From Lachnospiraceae bacterium UBA3804 (GTDB lineage Bacteria > Bacillota > Clostridia > Lachnospirales > Lachnospiraceae), in assembly GCA_002368665.1 (NCBI GenBank), contig DFEK01000008.1:350994-414993 (forward strand): a stretch of DNA of 64,000 nt, in the 5' to 3' direction. Under the pieces are notes generated by a model, which saw only the letters and a program-made list of their open reading frames with translations, made no database searches and was not told where the DNA came from. This document shows, piece after piece, positions 49,527-58,049 of this stretch (position 1 is the stretch's first letter; the number at the start of each line of letters is the position of its first letter). A program made the translations under genes and the position numbers.

Positions 49527-52082
49527 TTGAGTGTAGTTTTTCTTAAAATTCTGAATATTAGTCTTGTTGCGGGCTGGATGATACTGGCTGTTCTTCTGCT
49601 ACGTCTCTTTTTGAAAAAAGCACCCAGATGGATTACCTGTATACTCTGGGCACTGGTGGCAATCCGTCTGATATTGCCATTCTCTTTTGAAAGTGTGTTA
49701 AGTTTAGTACCGAGTGCCGAAGTCATTCCACAGGATATTACAACAACGAAACAACCGTTTATCAATTCTGGAATCCGGGTAGTCAATAATGCGGTTAATC
49801 CGGTAATTACGGAAACTTTTGCGCCGGAAGTCGGAGATAGTGTAAATCCTTTGCAGGTTATTGTACCAATCGCTTCTATCGTGTGGATAGCAGGAGTGAT
49901 AGTCATGTTTGGTTATGTGCTGGTTAGCTATTTTGTATTAAAAAAGCAAGTAAGTACCGCAATTCCCGATATGAAGAGTAAGCTTCCGGTATTCCTTTCG
50001 GATGATATCCGGACACCGTTTATTCTTGGAATAATCAGACCGCGAATATATCTGCCTTCTTCACTGGACAGGGAAACAAGGAGATATGTGGTTGCCCATG
50101 AAAAAGCACACTTAAAAAGACATGATCACTGGTGGAAACCGCTTGGTTTTCTGCTTTTATCCGTATATTGGTTTCATCCGTTATGCTGGGTGGCGTACAC
50201 TTTACTTTGCAAAGATATTGAAGCCGCCTGTGATGAAAAGGTAATCCGAAATAAAGAAAAGGATTACCTCGCCGCATATTCCCAGGCATTGCTTGACTGC
50301 GCGGTACAGAGAAAACAAATATCTGCGTGCCCGCTGGCATTCGGGGAGAATGGTGTTAAGAACCGTGTTAAGGGGATTCTGAATTATAAGAAGCCTGCAT
50401 TTTGGATTATAATAGCCGCTATTATTTGTGTTATTGTGGCTTCTGTTTGTTTTTTGACGAATCCCCAAAAGAAGGAAACAGAGAATACCAAAATATCTGA
50501 GGGTAATTCGGAAGAAACCTCCGAAGTGGTAATTGTCGGAAACGAGAATACGAAAGAAATTATTCCGGAAAGCGGTCTTAATTCCACAAACGGATATTTT
50601 CATAACCTGTACCAAATAGATGAAGCCGGAACATTATGGGCAAGTGGCTATAATGATTGCGGACAGTTGGGCCAGGGTACATCGGATCAGAATTATCATG
50701 CAATACCGGTTAAAGTAGCCGAAAATGTGATACATGTTGATTATGGTATCAACTCGACTTTTGCGATTTATCTTACCAGGGATCATAAATTATATGGTTT
50801 CGGAAGTAACTATACCAATGCATTGCTCCAATACAAAGATTATGATGCCAATCGGTTTTATAATCCGGGATCTTATGTTTTGGGCGAACAGGTTCTTTTA
50901 ATGGAGAATGTTTCCTATGCTGAGTGCGGAAGATATGATGTAGTTGCACTAAAAGAAGATGGGACTGTTTGGACATGGGGAACGTTGGCTACTACGGCTG
51001 ATTGGCACTATGTAAAAAATATGAACAAAGACATGCGAACGGCCCAGTCGGAGAGTGAACAGGAATATCTTAAAGAAGCATATTTAACGGAACCGCAAAT
51101 GATATTGGATCATACCAAAACCATTACGGGCGGATTTTTCAATCACGCTGCACTGAAGGATGACGGAACGCTTTGGACCTGGGGGTATAATGCTACGGGA
51201 AATTGCGGAATAAAAGATTCCTACATAGTTTTCAAACCAACGAAAGTAGCCGACAATGTTCAAAAGGTCTGGACGGAAAAACTCCAAAATGAGGTGTCGG
51301 AAATATCCGAATACGGTGATTCCGCCTATGAGCTGATGCAGAATACTTTGATTCAGAAAACAAACGGAGAGTATTATATTTGTGGCATAGGTTTTGGAAA
51401 GAAGCAGATTTTACCGCGTTACTTTGAGGCTTCTAATCAAGAAATTATCTGTACCGCAGATTTTATATCTATTTCCGAAGCAGATGCAGCAAAAGTCCTG
51501 GGGGTTGTAAAAAACGAATCGAAATCCGGGGAATCCGTTCCGGATACGAAACTTTCAGATTGGCTTTCCGCAGTAGAGCTTCCGTTTGGATACAGTTTCA
51601 GTCAGTTTATAGATAATTGCGGTTATCAGGGGTGTTTTTTAATTTTGCCGAGGTTGTATGAAAGAGATGAGGAAAGCGGAATCCCCATTGAATGGCAGTA
51701 TTCGGGAATGTTATCAAGATTATCGGCAGACAATCCTCAAATAAATATCACTTATAAGAATGGTGTTCCCGATCTTTCCGGTGTTCCGATTCCTAATCAT
51801 ACATCTGCAGAGTATATTGATGTTATAGGGTTGGAACGTTCCAATATGCAATGGCCGGCAATCATGGTTGAAGAGAGCCACGAATTATATACACATCCGG
51901 AAATTGAGCAGATGAAAAACGACGGAATCGATGTTGAATCGATGAATCTGACGAGTGATTACTGGAATTTCTGGTTTGTAAAGGAGGGAAAAGAATACTA
52001 TTATGTATTAAGCCTTTCGAAGGAAATGTTTACGAAGGATGAGGCAATCCGGATTGCCAAAACGGTAGAGATAAAAGAGTGA
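49527..52082 (+). CDS. BlaR1-like M56 metalloprotease with extracellular RCC1-type repeats
   Basis: An 851-residue membrane sensor-protease. Residues 1-310 form the M56 protease with four helices (first LNISLVAGWMILAVLLLRLF; last AFWIIIAAIICVIVASVCFL), a zinc motif HEKAH at 191-195 and the third ligand region DIEAACDEKVI. After a Glu/Thr-rich linker, residues about 355-580 are RCC1-like blades: TLWASGYNDCGQLGQGTSD, VWTWGTLATT, TLWTWGYNATGNCG. A C-terminal domain of about 200 residues is unrecognised. Classical BlaR1 has a penicillin-binding sensor here instead. The TTG start follows AGGAGAAAA. It probably controls BlaI and thereby the operon. Confidence 0.88.
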   Translation: MSVVFLKILNISLVAGWMILAVLLLRLFLKKAPRWITCILWALVAIRLILPFSFESVLSLVPSAEVIPQDITTTKQPFINSGIRVVNNAVNPVITETFAPEVGDSVNPLQVIVPIASIVWIAGVIVMFGYVLVSYFVLKKQVSTAIPDMKSKLPVFLSDDIRTPFILGIIRPRIYLPSSLDRETRRYVVAHEKAHLKRHDHWWKPLGFLLLSVYWFHPLCWVAYTLLCKDIEAACDEKVIRNKEKDYLAAYSQALLDCAVQRKQISACPLAFGENGVKNRVKGILNYKKPAFWIIIAAIICVIVASVCFLTNPQKKETENTKISEGNSEETSEVVIVGNENTKEIIPESGLNSTNGYFHNLYQIDEAGTLWASGYNDCGQLGQGTSDQNYHAIPVKVAENVIHVDYGINSTFAIYLTRDHKLYGFGSNYTNALLQYKDYDANRFYNPGSYVLGEQVLLMENVSYAECGRYDVVALKEDGTVWTWGTLATTADWHYVKNMNKDMRTAQSESEQEYLKEAYLTEPQMILDHTKTITGGFFNHAALKDDGTLWTWGYNATGNCGIKDSYIVFKPTKVADNVQKVWTEKLQNEVSEISEYGDSAYELMQNTLIQKTNGEYYICGIGFGKKQILPRYFEASNQEIICTADFISISEADAAKVLGVVKNESKSGESVPDTKLSDWLSAVELPFGYSFSQFIDNCGYQGCFLILPRLYERDEESGIPIEWQYSGMLSRLSADNPQINITYKNGVPDLSGVPIPNHTSAEYIDVIGLERSNMQWPAIMVEESHELYTHPEIEQMKNDGIDVESMNLTSDYWNFWFVKEGKEYYYVLSLSKEMFTKDEAIRIAKTVEIKE

Positions 52083-53533
52083 ATAAAGAAAATCCCAAAA
52101 CCAACAGAATACTTATTATAGTTGCGGCTGCTGCAGTAATAGTGGCAGCAGTATTGGCTGCTGTTTTAATTGTCCGCGATGTGAAGATAAAAAAGGAAAA
52201 GCCGGAAATAACTACCGAGGATACAAGCATCGTGAGTGAGTTAACTTCGCAGGCAGAACCGGAAACAGAATTATCGAGCGAAACAGAGACAGAATCTGAA
52301 TGTATCGAGCCGGAAGAAACTCAATTGTTAAATGCCGGTACGGTCGTTGAAAATGAAAACATCACATACGGCATTGATGTATCCAAATATCAGGGTACAA
52401 TTGACTGGGCAAAGGTTGCAGCGGATGGAATTGAGTTTGCCATGATTCGTGTCGGATACAGAGATTCTTCCGGTACGGTCGGAGCGGATCCGACAGCAAA
52501 ATACAACCTTCAGGAGGCAGAAAAGAACGGTGTTAAAATCGGTGTTTATTTCTTTTCCACTGCGGCTACTTTGGAAGAAGCAAGGGAAGATGCTGACTGG
52601 GTGGCAGATTTTATCGCGGGATATGCAATTACGTATCCGGTCGTTTTTGACTGTGAAGGATTTGAAAAAGAGACGAGCAGACAGTATCACCTTACAAAAG
52701 AAGAACGCAGCAATATAGCGATGGCATTCATGGACAGGGTTTATGAAAGAGGATATACGCCCATGATATATTCCACAGTAAATGAACTTTCGCTGGATGC
52801 CAAATGGGATACCTCCCGCATTGAAAAGAAATATAAAGTCTGGATTGCATTGTATAACCTGTATACAACCGAACTGGAGAATAAACCGCCATACGAAGGA
52901 CAGTGTTCTATGTGGCAGTATTCCAATACGGGCAGAGTTGCCGGAATCGGAGCGCAGGTGGATTTGGATGTGGCGTATTTCGGGTTTAACGGAACCGAAA
53001 AGCCGAAGGATTCTTCTGTGCGCGAAGAAGTTGAAATTGATTATGACGCACTGATGAAGTTTGTAGAAGTGAATGAAACCGTAACGGCTAAAAACGAAGT
53101 AAATCTTCGGAAAAAACCGAGCCAGAATGCGGACAGTGAAATTGTTTATACGCTGAAAAACGGAGAAACGGTAACACGTACCGGAATGTGTCCGGAAGGA
53201 TGGTCAAAGATTATTTATAACGGAATAACCTGCTATGCCGTAACAAGTTATTTGACTACGGATCTGACCGCAGCGCCGCAGATTCAGCCGGAAGAGGATA
53301 ACGGATTTAAAACCAAATTTACTCCGTGCAATGAAAAAATTGCTCCAAAGGAGAAAGTAAATTTAAGAAACAAGCCCAGTGTGACAGATGCAGATTCGGT
53401 TGTGGTTGTAACACTGGAAGCCGGAGATGTTGCAGTCCGTACCGGAATCAACACGGATGTCGGGTGGTCAAGGATTGAATATAACGGACAGGTTTTGTAT
53501 TGCGTCAGCAGCTACATTTATGTGGTAGAATAG
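52079..53533 (+). CDS. GH25 lysozyme with membrane anchor and two SH3b domains
   Basis: A 484-residue cell-wall hydrolase. An N-terminal helix (residues 10-32, Ala/Val-rich) anchors or exports it. A Glu/Thr-rich linker leads to the GH25 domain (about 95-305): YGIDVSKYQGTIDWAKVAA, VVFDCEGFEKE with the acidic catalytic residues, and AQVDLDVAYFGF. Two SH3b wall-binding domains follow (EVNLRKKPSQNADSEIVYTL; KVNLRNKPSVTDADSVVVVT), each ending in a CYAVTSY/YCVSSY motif. It cleaves muramic acid-GlcNAc bonds. The GTG start overlaps the BlaR1-like stop (GTGA), so expression is tied to the blaI operon. Confidence 0.9.
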   Translation: MNKENPKTNRILIIVAAAAVIVAAVLAAVLIVRDVKIKKEKPEITTEDTSIVSELTSQAEPETELSSETETESECIEPEETQLLNAGTVVENENITYGIDVSKYQGTIDWAKVAADGIEFAMIRVGYRDSSGTVGADPTAKYNLQEAEKNGVKIGVYFFSTAATLEEAREDADWVADFIAGYAITYPVVFDCEGFEKETSRQYHLTKEERSNIAMAFMDRVYERGYTPMIYSTVNELSLDAKWDTSRIEKKYKVWIALYNLYTTELENKPPYEGQCSMWQYSNTGRVAGIGAQVDLDVAYFGFNGTEKPKDSSVREEVEIDYDALMKFVEVNETVTAKNEVNLRKKPSQNADSEIVYTLKNGETVTRTGMCPEGWSKIIYNGITCYAVTSYLTTDLTAAPQIQPEEDNGFKTKFTPCNEKIAPKEKVNLRNKPSVTDADSVVVVTLEAGDVAVRTGINTDVGWSRIEYNGQVLYCVSSYIYVVE

Positions 53534-53558
53534 AAACAGAAACATTTACATCTTACAT

Positions 53559-53604
53559 AAGGAATTTAGGCTATGATAAAAGTACCGTTCGTCTGCTGGG
53601 GCAA
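53559..53604 (+). repeat. Left attachment site (attL), 46-bp direct repeat
   Basis: 46 bases, AAGGAATT-T-AGGCTATGATAAAAGTAC..., ending TGCTGGGGCAA. They match 58004-58049 at 43 of 46 positions in the same orientation. The sequence covers the start of the phosphatase gene. Confidence 0.85.
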
Positions 53605-53617
53605 GAGATTTCAGTAA
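53573..53617 (+). pseudogene. 5' fragment of the low-molecular-weight tyrosine phosphatase gene
   Basis: Translates as MIKVPFVCWGKRFQ and then stops. The first 11 residues match the start of the intact phosphatase at 58018 (MIKVLFVCWGN) apart from Leu-to-Pro. It is the stump left upstream when the element inserted in the gene's 5' end. Confidence 0.8.
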
Positions 53618-53663
53618 AGCAGTAAACCTTGAAAATACGGCATTTTGAAGAATTATCAAACGG

Positions 53664-53688
53664 ATTTACACCCCGTTTACACCTTTTG
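53664..53688 (+). repeat. TTTACACC arm-type sites, left end
   Basis: ATTTACACCCC followed directly by GTTTACACCTTTTG. The same core recurs four times beside the right end, which is the arrangement of arm-binding sites for tyrosine recombinases. Confidence 0.55.
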
Positions 53689-53861
53689 AAGGTGGACTAC
53701 CCGATGAATGATGAGAGCACTTTGTGTAATGCAGGGTGTTTTTTCTTTGGATTGGTTGTCAAATGTATGGATTGAATAGTAAAAACTTTGGTTTGAAATG
53801 AAAACCTTTGGATTAGTAGCTATTAAAGTAGCAAAAATATAGTCAGGCAATGCACGATACG

Positions 53862-53887
53862 AAAATGTCGGTATAAATGTCGGCATA
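53862..53887 (+). repeat. 26-bp copy of the NVGIN-coding repeat
   Basis: AAAATGTCGGTATAAATGTC plus GGCATA, identical to 55063-55088 inside the following gene, where it encodes the repeated NVGI units. Here it is upstream of the gene and non-coding. Confidence 0.7.
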
Positions 53888-53957
53888 TATTGCAAAAATG
53901 TCGCGTTCGGAATATAATATATTTGTGAGTTTATGTTTTTAAGAAAGGATACATCAC

Positions 53958-55286
53958 ATGAGTCAATATGTTGAGTCAGAAAAGGTCGAACTAAAGGCTA
54001 AATATACGGATACTATTTGCAAGGAGATTGTGGCTTTTTTGAATTCTGATGGAGGGCAGATATTTGTTGGAGTTGATGATAACGGAAATGTTGTCGGCGT
54101 TGAAAAAATAGATGAAACCTTAAAAAAGATATCGGATGTGATTACCATGCAGATTGAGCCTAATCCGCAAGAAGAAATCCGTACGGAGCTGAAGTTCGAT
54201 TCAGGTAAAACTATCATAGTTTTATATATTTCCAAAGGAACAAGAAATATATACTGTCAAAAGAAGTATGGTTTTTCTTCAAATGGCTGCGTGATCAGAA
54301 TAGGAACAACCTGCAAAGAAATGACATCTGAGCAAATTCGTATCCGTTATGAAAAAAACTTCTATGACGAAGAATATATGCTAAAAAAACGGGCTTCAAG
54401 GGCAGACCTTACATTCAGAGAACTAAAGATTTATTATGCGGAAAAGGGCTTTCATGTTGATGATTCATCTTTTGAGGCGAACTTCAACCTGCGTAACAAA
54501 GAGGGCGATTATAATCTTTTAGCTGAATTGCTTGCAGATAAGAACAACATACCTTTTTCATTCGTCAAGTTTAATGGCACAGATAAAGCAGCCATCTCCG
54601 AACGTAATGATTATGGGTTCGGATGTATACTGTCTGTTTATGAAAAAATCAAGGCAAGGTTGTCTGCTGAGAATATTTGTGTATCTGATACTACTGTACG
54701 GCCTAGAAAGGATATGTATCTATTTGATTATGATGCGGTTAATGAGGCTGTGCTAAATGCCCTAGTTCATAATGATTGGACTGTGGCAGAACCACAGATT
54801 TCTTTATTCAGTGACCGGATGGAGATATTGTCGCATGGAGGATTACCTAGTGGAATGTCAACAGAAGACTTCTACGAAGGAATAAGCCATCCAAGAAATT
54901 CTACACTAATGAGAGTTTTTTTGAATATGGGACTTACGGAGCATACAGGACACGGGGTTCCGACTATTATAAAGAAATATGGCAAGGAAGTTTTTGAAAT
55001 AACAGACAACTATATAAAGTGCAGAATTCCGTATGATGAAAAAGTTTTGGGTATGAGCAAGAAAAATGTCGGTATAAATGTCGGCATAAATGTCGGTATA
55101 AATAAAACAGAAAAAGCTGTACTAGGTATTTTAATAATTAATCCGGAAAAAACGGCTGAGGAGATTGCTGTAGATGTAGGTGTGTCAAAGAGAACAATAG
55201 AGCGGACGCTGGTAAGTTTAAAGAAAAAGGGGCTGATAGAGCGGATTGGATCTAATAAGAGTGGAAGCTGGTCTATTATACAATAA
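53958..55286 (+). CDS. AlbA_2/Schlafen-type ATP-binding regulator
   Basis: A 442-residue protein. Residues about 5-125 match the AlbA_2 (Schlafen) domain: ESEKVELKAKYTDTICKEIV, FLNSDGGQIFVGVDDNGNVV and NGCVIRIGTTCKEMT. Residues about 220-370 match the GHKL-like ATPase region seen in such regulators: EAVLNALVHNDW, EILSHGGLPSGM, LMRVFLNMGLTEHTGHGVPT. A NVGINVGINVGIN linker precedes a C-terminal winged helix (EEIAVDVGVSKRTIERTLVS). It is probably a transcription or RNA regulator; relatives occur in mobile and defence islands. AGAAAGGA precedes the ATG. It is carried by the element bounded by the direct repeats. Confidence 0.87.
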   Translation: MSQYVESEKVELKAKYTDTICKEIVAFLNSDGGQIFVGVDDNGNVVGVEKIDETLKKISDVITMQIEPNPQEEIRTELKFDSGKTIIVLYISKGTRNIYCQKKYGFSSNGCVIRIGTTCKEMTSEQIRIRYEKNFYDEEYMLKKRASRADLTFRELKIYYAEKGFHVDDSSFEANFNLRNKEGDYNLLAELLADKNNIPFSFVKFNGTDKAAISERNDYGFGCILSVYEKIKARLSAENICVSDTTVRPRKDMYLFDYDAVNEAVLNALVHNDWTVAEPQISLFSDRMEILSHGGLPSGMSTEDFYEGISHPRNSTLMRVFLNMGLTEHTGHGVPTIIKKYGKEVFEITDNYIKCRIPYDEKVLGMSKKNVGINVGINVGINKTEKAVLGILIINPEKTAEEIAVDVGVSKRTIERTLVSLKKKGLIERIGSNKSGSWSIIQ

Positions 55287-55346
55287 TAGTAATTAAAAAT
55301 GCTATGAATTATACAAATATGAACGCGGTAGCGTTTGGGAGGATAA

Positions 55347-57101
55347 ATGCGAGTCAATAATATAAGCAATTGGGAATATTCGGAATCGTTGAATACAATG
55401 CTTTTCTTTGCGCAGAGACTGGATGAATTACTATTTCATCATAGCACTGATTCATATAGATATCCGGTTTTGTCCATAATAGGTTTATGTGATGAGTTTA
55501 TTCGGGTATATGAAGACGTAGAAAATAAGATAATCCATGAGAAAAACATAGATCACATTCTCGATGAAATATTGTCAAGATTAAAAGAAGATACGGTTGC
55601 AATAAGTATTATTTCTCCCGAGTTTAAGGAAAGAATCATCAAAGAATCGAAGGCTTGGAATAAAAGAGAAAAGTATGACAATATTCTGTATATAAGGAGA
55701 AAACTAGGTGCTGGCAAATATTATAAGAAAGTTATTGAGTTGCTAAAAAACTGTATTTCAAATAATAATGATAAGAGGCTTGTGGACAGGTATTCCGGAA
55801 TTCTAGTTAGAGTGCTGATTGATGCAGGGTATAGTGAAAATTATATTTTCAACTGTGTCCATAATTCTTTCTTTTATCAAAAAGTCACGGGAATAGATAG
55901 TTTTGAGAATTTTGTGAAAGAATTCTCATTTGATGAAAAGGAATATGATGTTTTTATTGGATTTTCTCAAGATTTTTCTAGCCTTATGCCATTGTTTAAT
56001 AGAATTAAAGCTGGGGAGTCTGACATTACGCTAATGCATGCTAATTCACTACCTATGGGAGTGAAAGCAAGAGGGCAAAAAACAATACTAAAATTTCATA
56101 AAGTTAAGGCGTTGGATATCTTTTCGGCATATGAGATGGTTCGAGAAATATCTTCGGTGATAATTAATGCATTTGCTTACTACAGTCATATAAGGAATAA
56201 AGTTAAAGTATATGGTCAGGTAATCGATGAGAAAAAAAGAATAACGTCTATAGATGATCAAGATTTGTTGAAATACAGAGTTTCATCGTTGTCCTATGAA
56301 GAATCTACTCATAATGCAGAAAATATGTTGAATATTACGTTCTCGACTATTTTCAATATGAGAGAAATAAGTAAGATTACAGAGATACATAATTCGGCTA
56401 TATATTCTGAAAACACAAGTGATTCATTGCTAGGATTATGGTCTATTGCGGAGACACTAAGCGGCGAGGAGGAAACTGATAAGATACAAAAAGTTAAAAA
56501 TCGTATGATTCCTTTTCTGGTGAGTACATATATAGAAAAAATAGTAACTACTTGTATGTTGGACATTAAGAGATGGGATAATGAGTTTTTTACAAAGAAT
56601 ATACACAATTGTATCGATGGGGATAACGATTTGGAATCCACATTTGCCTTCTTAGCTTTTGATGAATTTGATGCTATTAGAAAAGAATTATATGGATTAA
56701 CCGAAATGTACCCATTATTGAGATATAGAGTATACTTTCTCAATGCTCAATTAAAGAATACTAAAGGGTTATTTTCGATGATAATTAGCCATAGAAACAG
56801 AGTTGAATGGCAATTACATCGAATATATCGAGCAAGGAACTATATCATTCATGATGGACGGAGACAAGAAAAAATGAACCGTGACCTTGTGATAAATCTA
56901 CACTCCTACATTGATATTATGTTTTCAAAGATTATTGATTTACTATCTTCTTCACCATACAGTCATGATTCAATAGATAATGTGGTTACGGAACATCAAC
57001 TTAAGGTTACTATAATGGACGAAAAAGTGGAAAAAATGGAAAAAGTCAAAACAACAAAAGATAATTATAGACAGTTACTATATTACGATTATGAACAATA
57101 A
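55347..57101 (+). CDS. Large protein of unknown family with C-terminal HEPN ribonuclease motif
   Basis: A 584-residue protein I do not recognise overall. There is no signal peptide or membrane helix. The C-terminal region (about 440-525) is helical and carries LHRIYRARNYIIHDGRRQEK, with RNYIIH at 497-502. That is the R-x4-H catalytic motif of HEPN ribonucleases in the form seen in ApeA and RiboL-PSP-type proteins. The N-terminal 400 residues, with LARRKLGAGKYYKKV-like basic stretches, would then sense a trigger. DNA is clearly more A/T-rich than the neighbours, with many ATA and AGA codons. A strong GGGAGG ribosome site precedes the ATG. Its place in an integrative element favours phage defence or a toxin. 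Confidence 0.75.
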   Translation: MRVNNISNWEYSESLNTMLFFAQRLDELLFHHSTDSYRYPVLSIIGLCDEFIRVYEDVENKIIHEKNIDHILDEILSRLKEDTVAISIISPEFKERIIKESKAWNKREKYDNILYIRRKLGAGKYYKKVIELLKNCISNNNDKRLVDRYSGILVRVLIDAGYSENYIFNCVHNSFFYQKVTGIDSFENFVKEFSFDEKEYDVFIGFSQDFSSLMPLFNRIKAGESDITLMHANSLPMGVKARGQKTILKFHKVKALDIFSAYEMVREISSVIINAFAYYSHIRNKVKVYGQVIDEKKRITSIDDQDLLKYRVSSLSYEESTHNAENMLNITFSTIFNMREISKITEIHNSAIYSENTSDSLLGLWSIAETLSGEEETDKIQKVKNRMIPFLVSTYIEKIVTTCMLDIKRWDNEFFTKNIHNCIDGDNDLESTFAFLAFDEFDAIRKELYGLTEMYPLLRYRVYFLNAQLKNTKGLFSMIISHRNRVEWQLHRIYRARNYIIHDGRRQEKMNRDLVINLHSYIDIMFSKIIDLLSSSPYSHDSIDNVVTEHQLKVTIMDEKVEKMEKVKTTKDNYRQLLYYDYEQ

Positions 57102-57115
57102 ATAATTGTTCTACT

Positions 57116-57865
57116 TTGTGTCGGGGAGTATTAAAACCTGCTTTTAAGATGGCGGTTGATGATGATCTGATTCGTAAGAGTCCATTCGATTTTGAACTTG
57201 CTTCTGTCGTTTACAACGATTCTCACACCAGGGAAGCGATAACACGCGAAGAAGAACGGAAACTTCTTAAGTTTATAAAAGAGGATACTCATTTTTGCAG
57301 GTATTACGAAGGAATATACATCCTTTTTCATACGGGACTGCGGATTTCCGAGTTTTGTGGGTTGACCATTCAGGATATTGATTTTGAAAATCATAAAATA
57401 AGAGTGGATCATCAACTCCAGAAACATGGATTGTCAGGCTATTATATCGAGAAGACAAAAACTACCTGCGGAAAGAGAGAGATTCCGATGACTTCTGAAG
57501 TTGAGGAATGCTTCAAAACCATTATTGCAAACCGCAAACCGCCCAAAGCAGAGCCGATTGTCGAGGGATATGCAGGGTTTCTGTATTTTGATAAAGATGG
57601 AAAGATTATGTATTCCCTTCACTGGGAGCATTATCTGAAGCATATTATTGAAAAATACAATTCCATTTATAAAGTGCAGATGCCCAGAGTAACGCCTCAC
57701 GTATGCAGACATACGTACTGTTCCAATATGGCAAAGTCAGGAATGAATCCGAAAACGCTTCAGTATTTGATGGGACATGCTGATATTGAGACGACCCTGA
57801 ATGTGTACACACATGTGGGATTTGAAGATGCAATGGTGGAATTAAAGAAGCTGAATGCTTTGTAA
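57116..57865 (+). pseudogene. Tyrosine recombinase of the Tn916 integrase type, N-terminally truncated
   Basis: About 250 residues covering the catalytic domain. All catalytic residues are visible: Arg in FHTGLRISEFCGLTI, Lys in EKTKTTCGKREIPM, HVCRHTYCSNM (His-x-x-Arg), GHADIETTLNVYTH (His and the nucleophile Tyr). A full enzyme has about 150 more N-terminal residues (arm-binding and core-binding parts); here the frame begins at CRGVLKPAFKMAVDDDLIRK with no start or ribosome site. The break lies just after the HEPN gene, suggesting that the gene arrived with loss of the integrase 5' half. Its stop is about 140 bases before attR. Confidence 0.85.
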
Positions 57866-57871
57866 AATACT

Positions 57872-57926
57872 GAGGTGTAAACCTCAAAAGTTTACACCTT
57901 ACTTTACACCTTTTGCGGGTGTAAAT
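57872..57926 (+). repeat. TTTACACC arm-type sites, right end
   Basis: A cluster of four related sites: GAGGTGTAAACCTC (57872-57885, palindromic), GTTTACACCTT (57890-57900), CTTTACACCTTTTG (57902-57915) and the inverted GGGTGTAAAT (57917-57926). They resemble the two sites at 53664-53688. Confidence 0.55.
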
Positions 57927-58003
57927 ATGCCAAAATATGCATATTTTATGCCGGGAAAAGGAAAATCAAAAGGACTGCAAAGTCCTGAGAATACAGGAAA
58001 ATC

Positions 58004-58049
58004 AAGGAATTAAGGCTATGATAAAAGTACTGTTCGTTTGCTGGGGCAA
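58004..58049 (+). repeat. Right attachment site (attR), 46-bp direct repeat
   Basis: Matches 53559-53604 at 43 of 46 positions. It restores the start codon and first codons of the phosphatase gene, so the insertion leaves that gene intact but with new upstream DNA. Confidence 0.85.

Larger units (their letters stand above)
53534..53957. other. Left end of the integrative element: attL, phosphatase gene fragment, arm sites
   Basis: A 424-base gap. It contains the left direct repeat with a 14-codon fragment of the phosphatase gene, two TTTACACC sites (53664-53688), and a 26-base copy of DNA found inside the next gene (53862-53887). No complete gene is present. Confidence 0.7.

Noticed and set aside
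53862..55100. CRISPR-like or tandem repeat array
   Set aside because: The repeated ATGTCGGTATAA units number only two to four, have no spacers, and mostly encode the NVGIN linker. No CRISPR array is seen anywhere in the window.
57937..58017. N-terminal extension of the phosphatase gene starting at 57937
   Set aside because: It runs through the attachment site region, has no ribosome site, and the family begins at MIKVLFVCWGN (58018).
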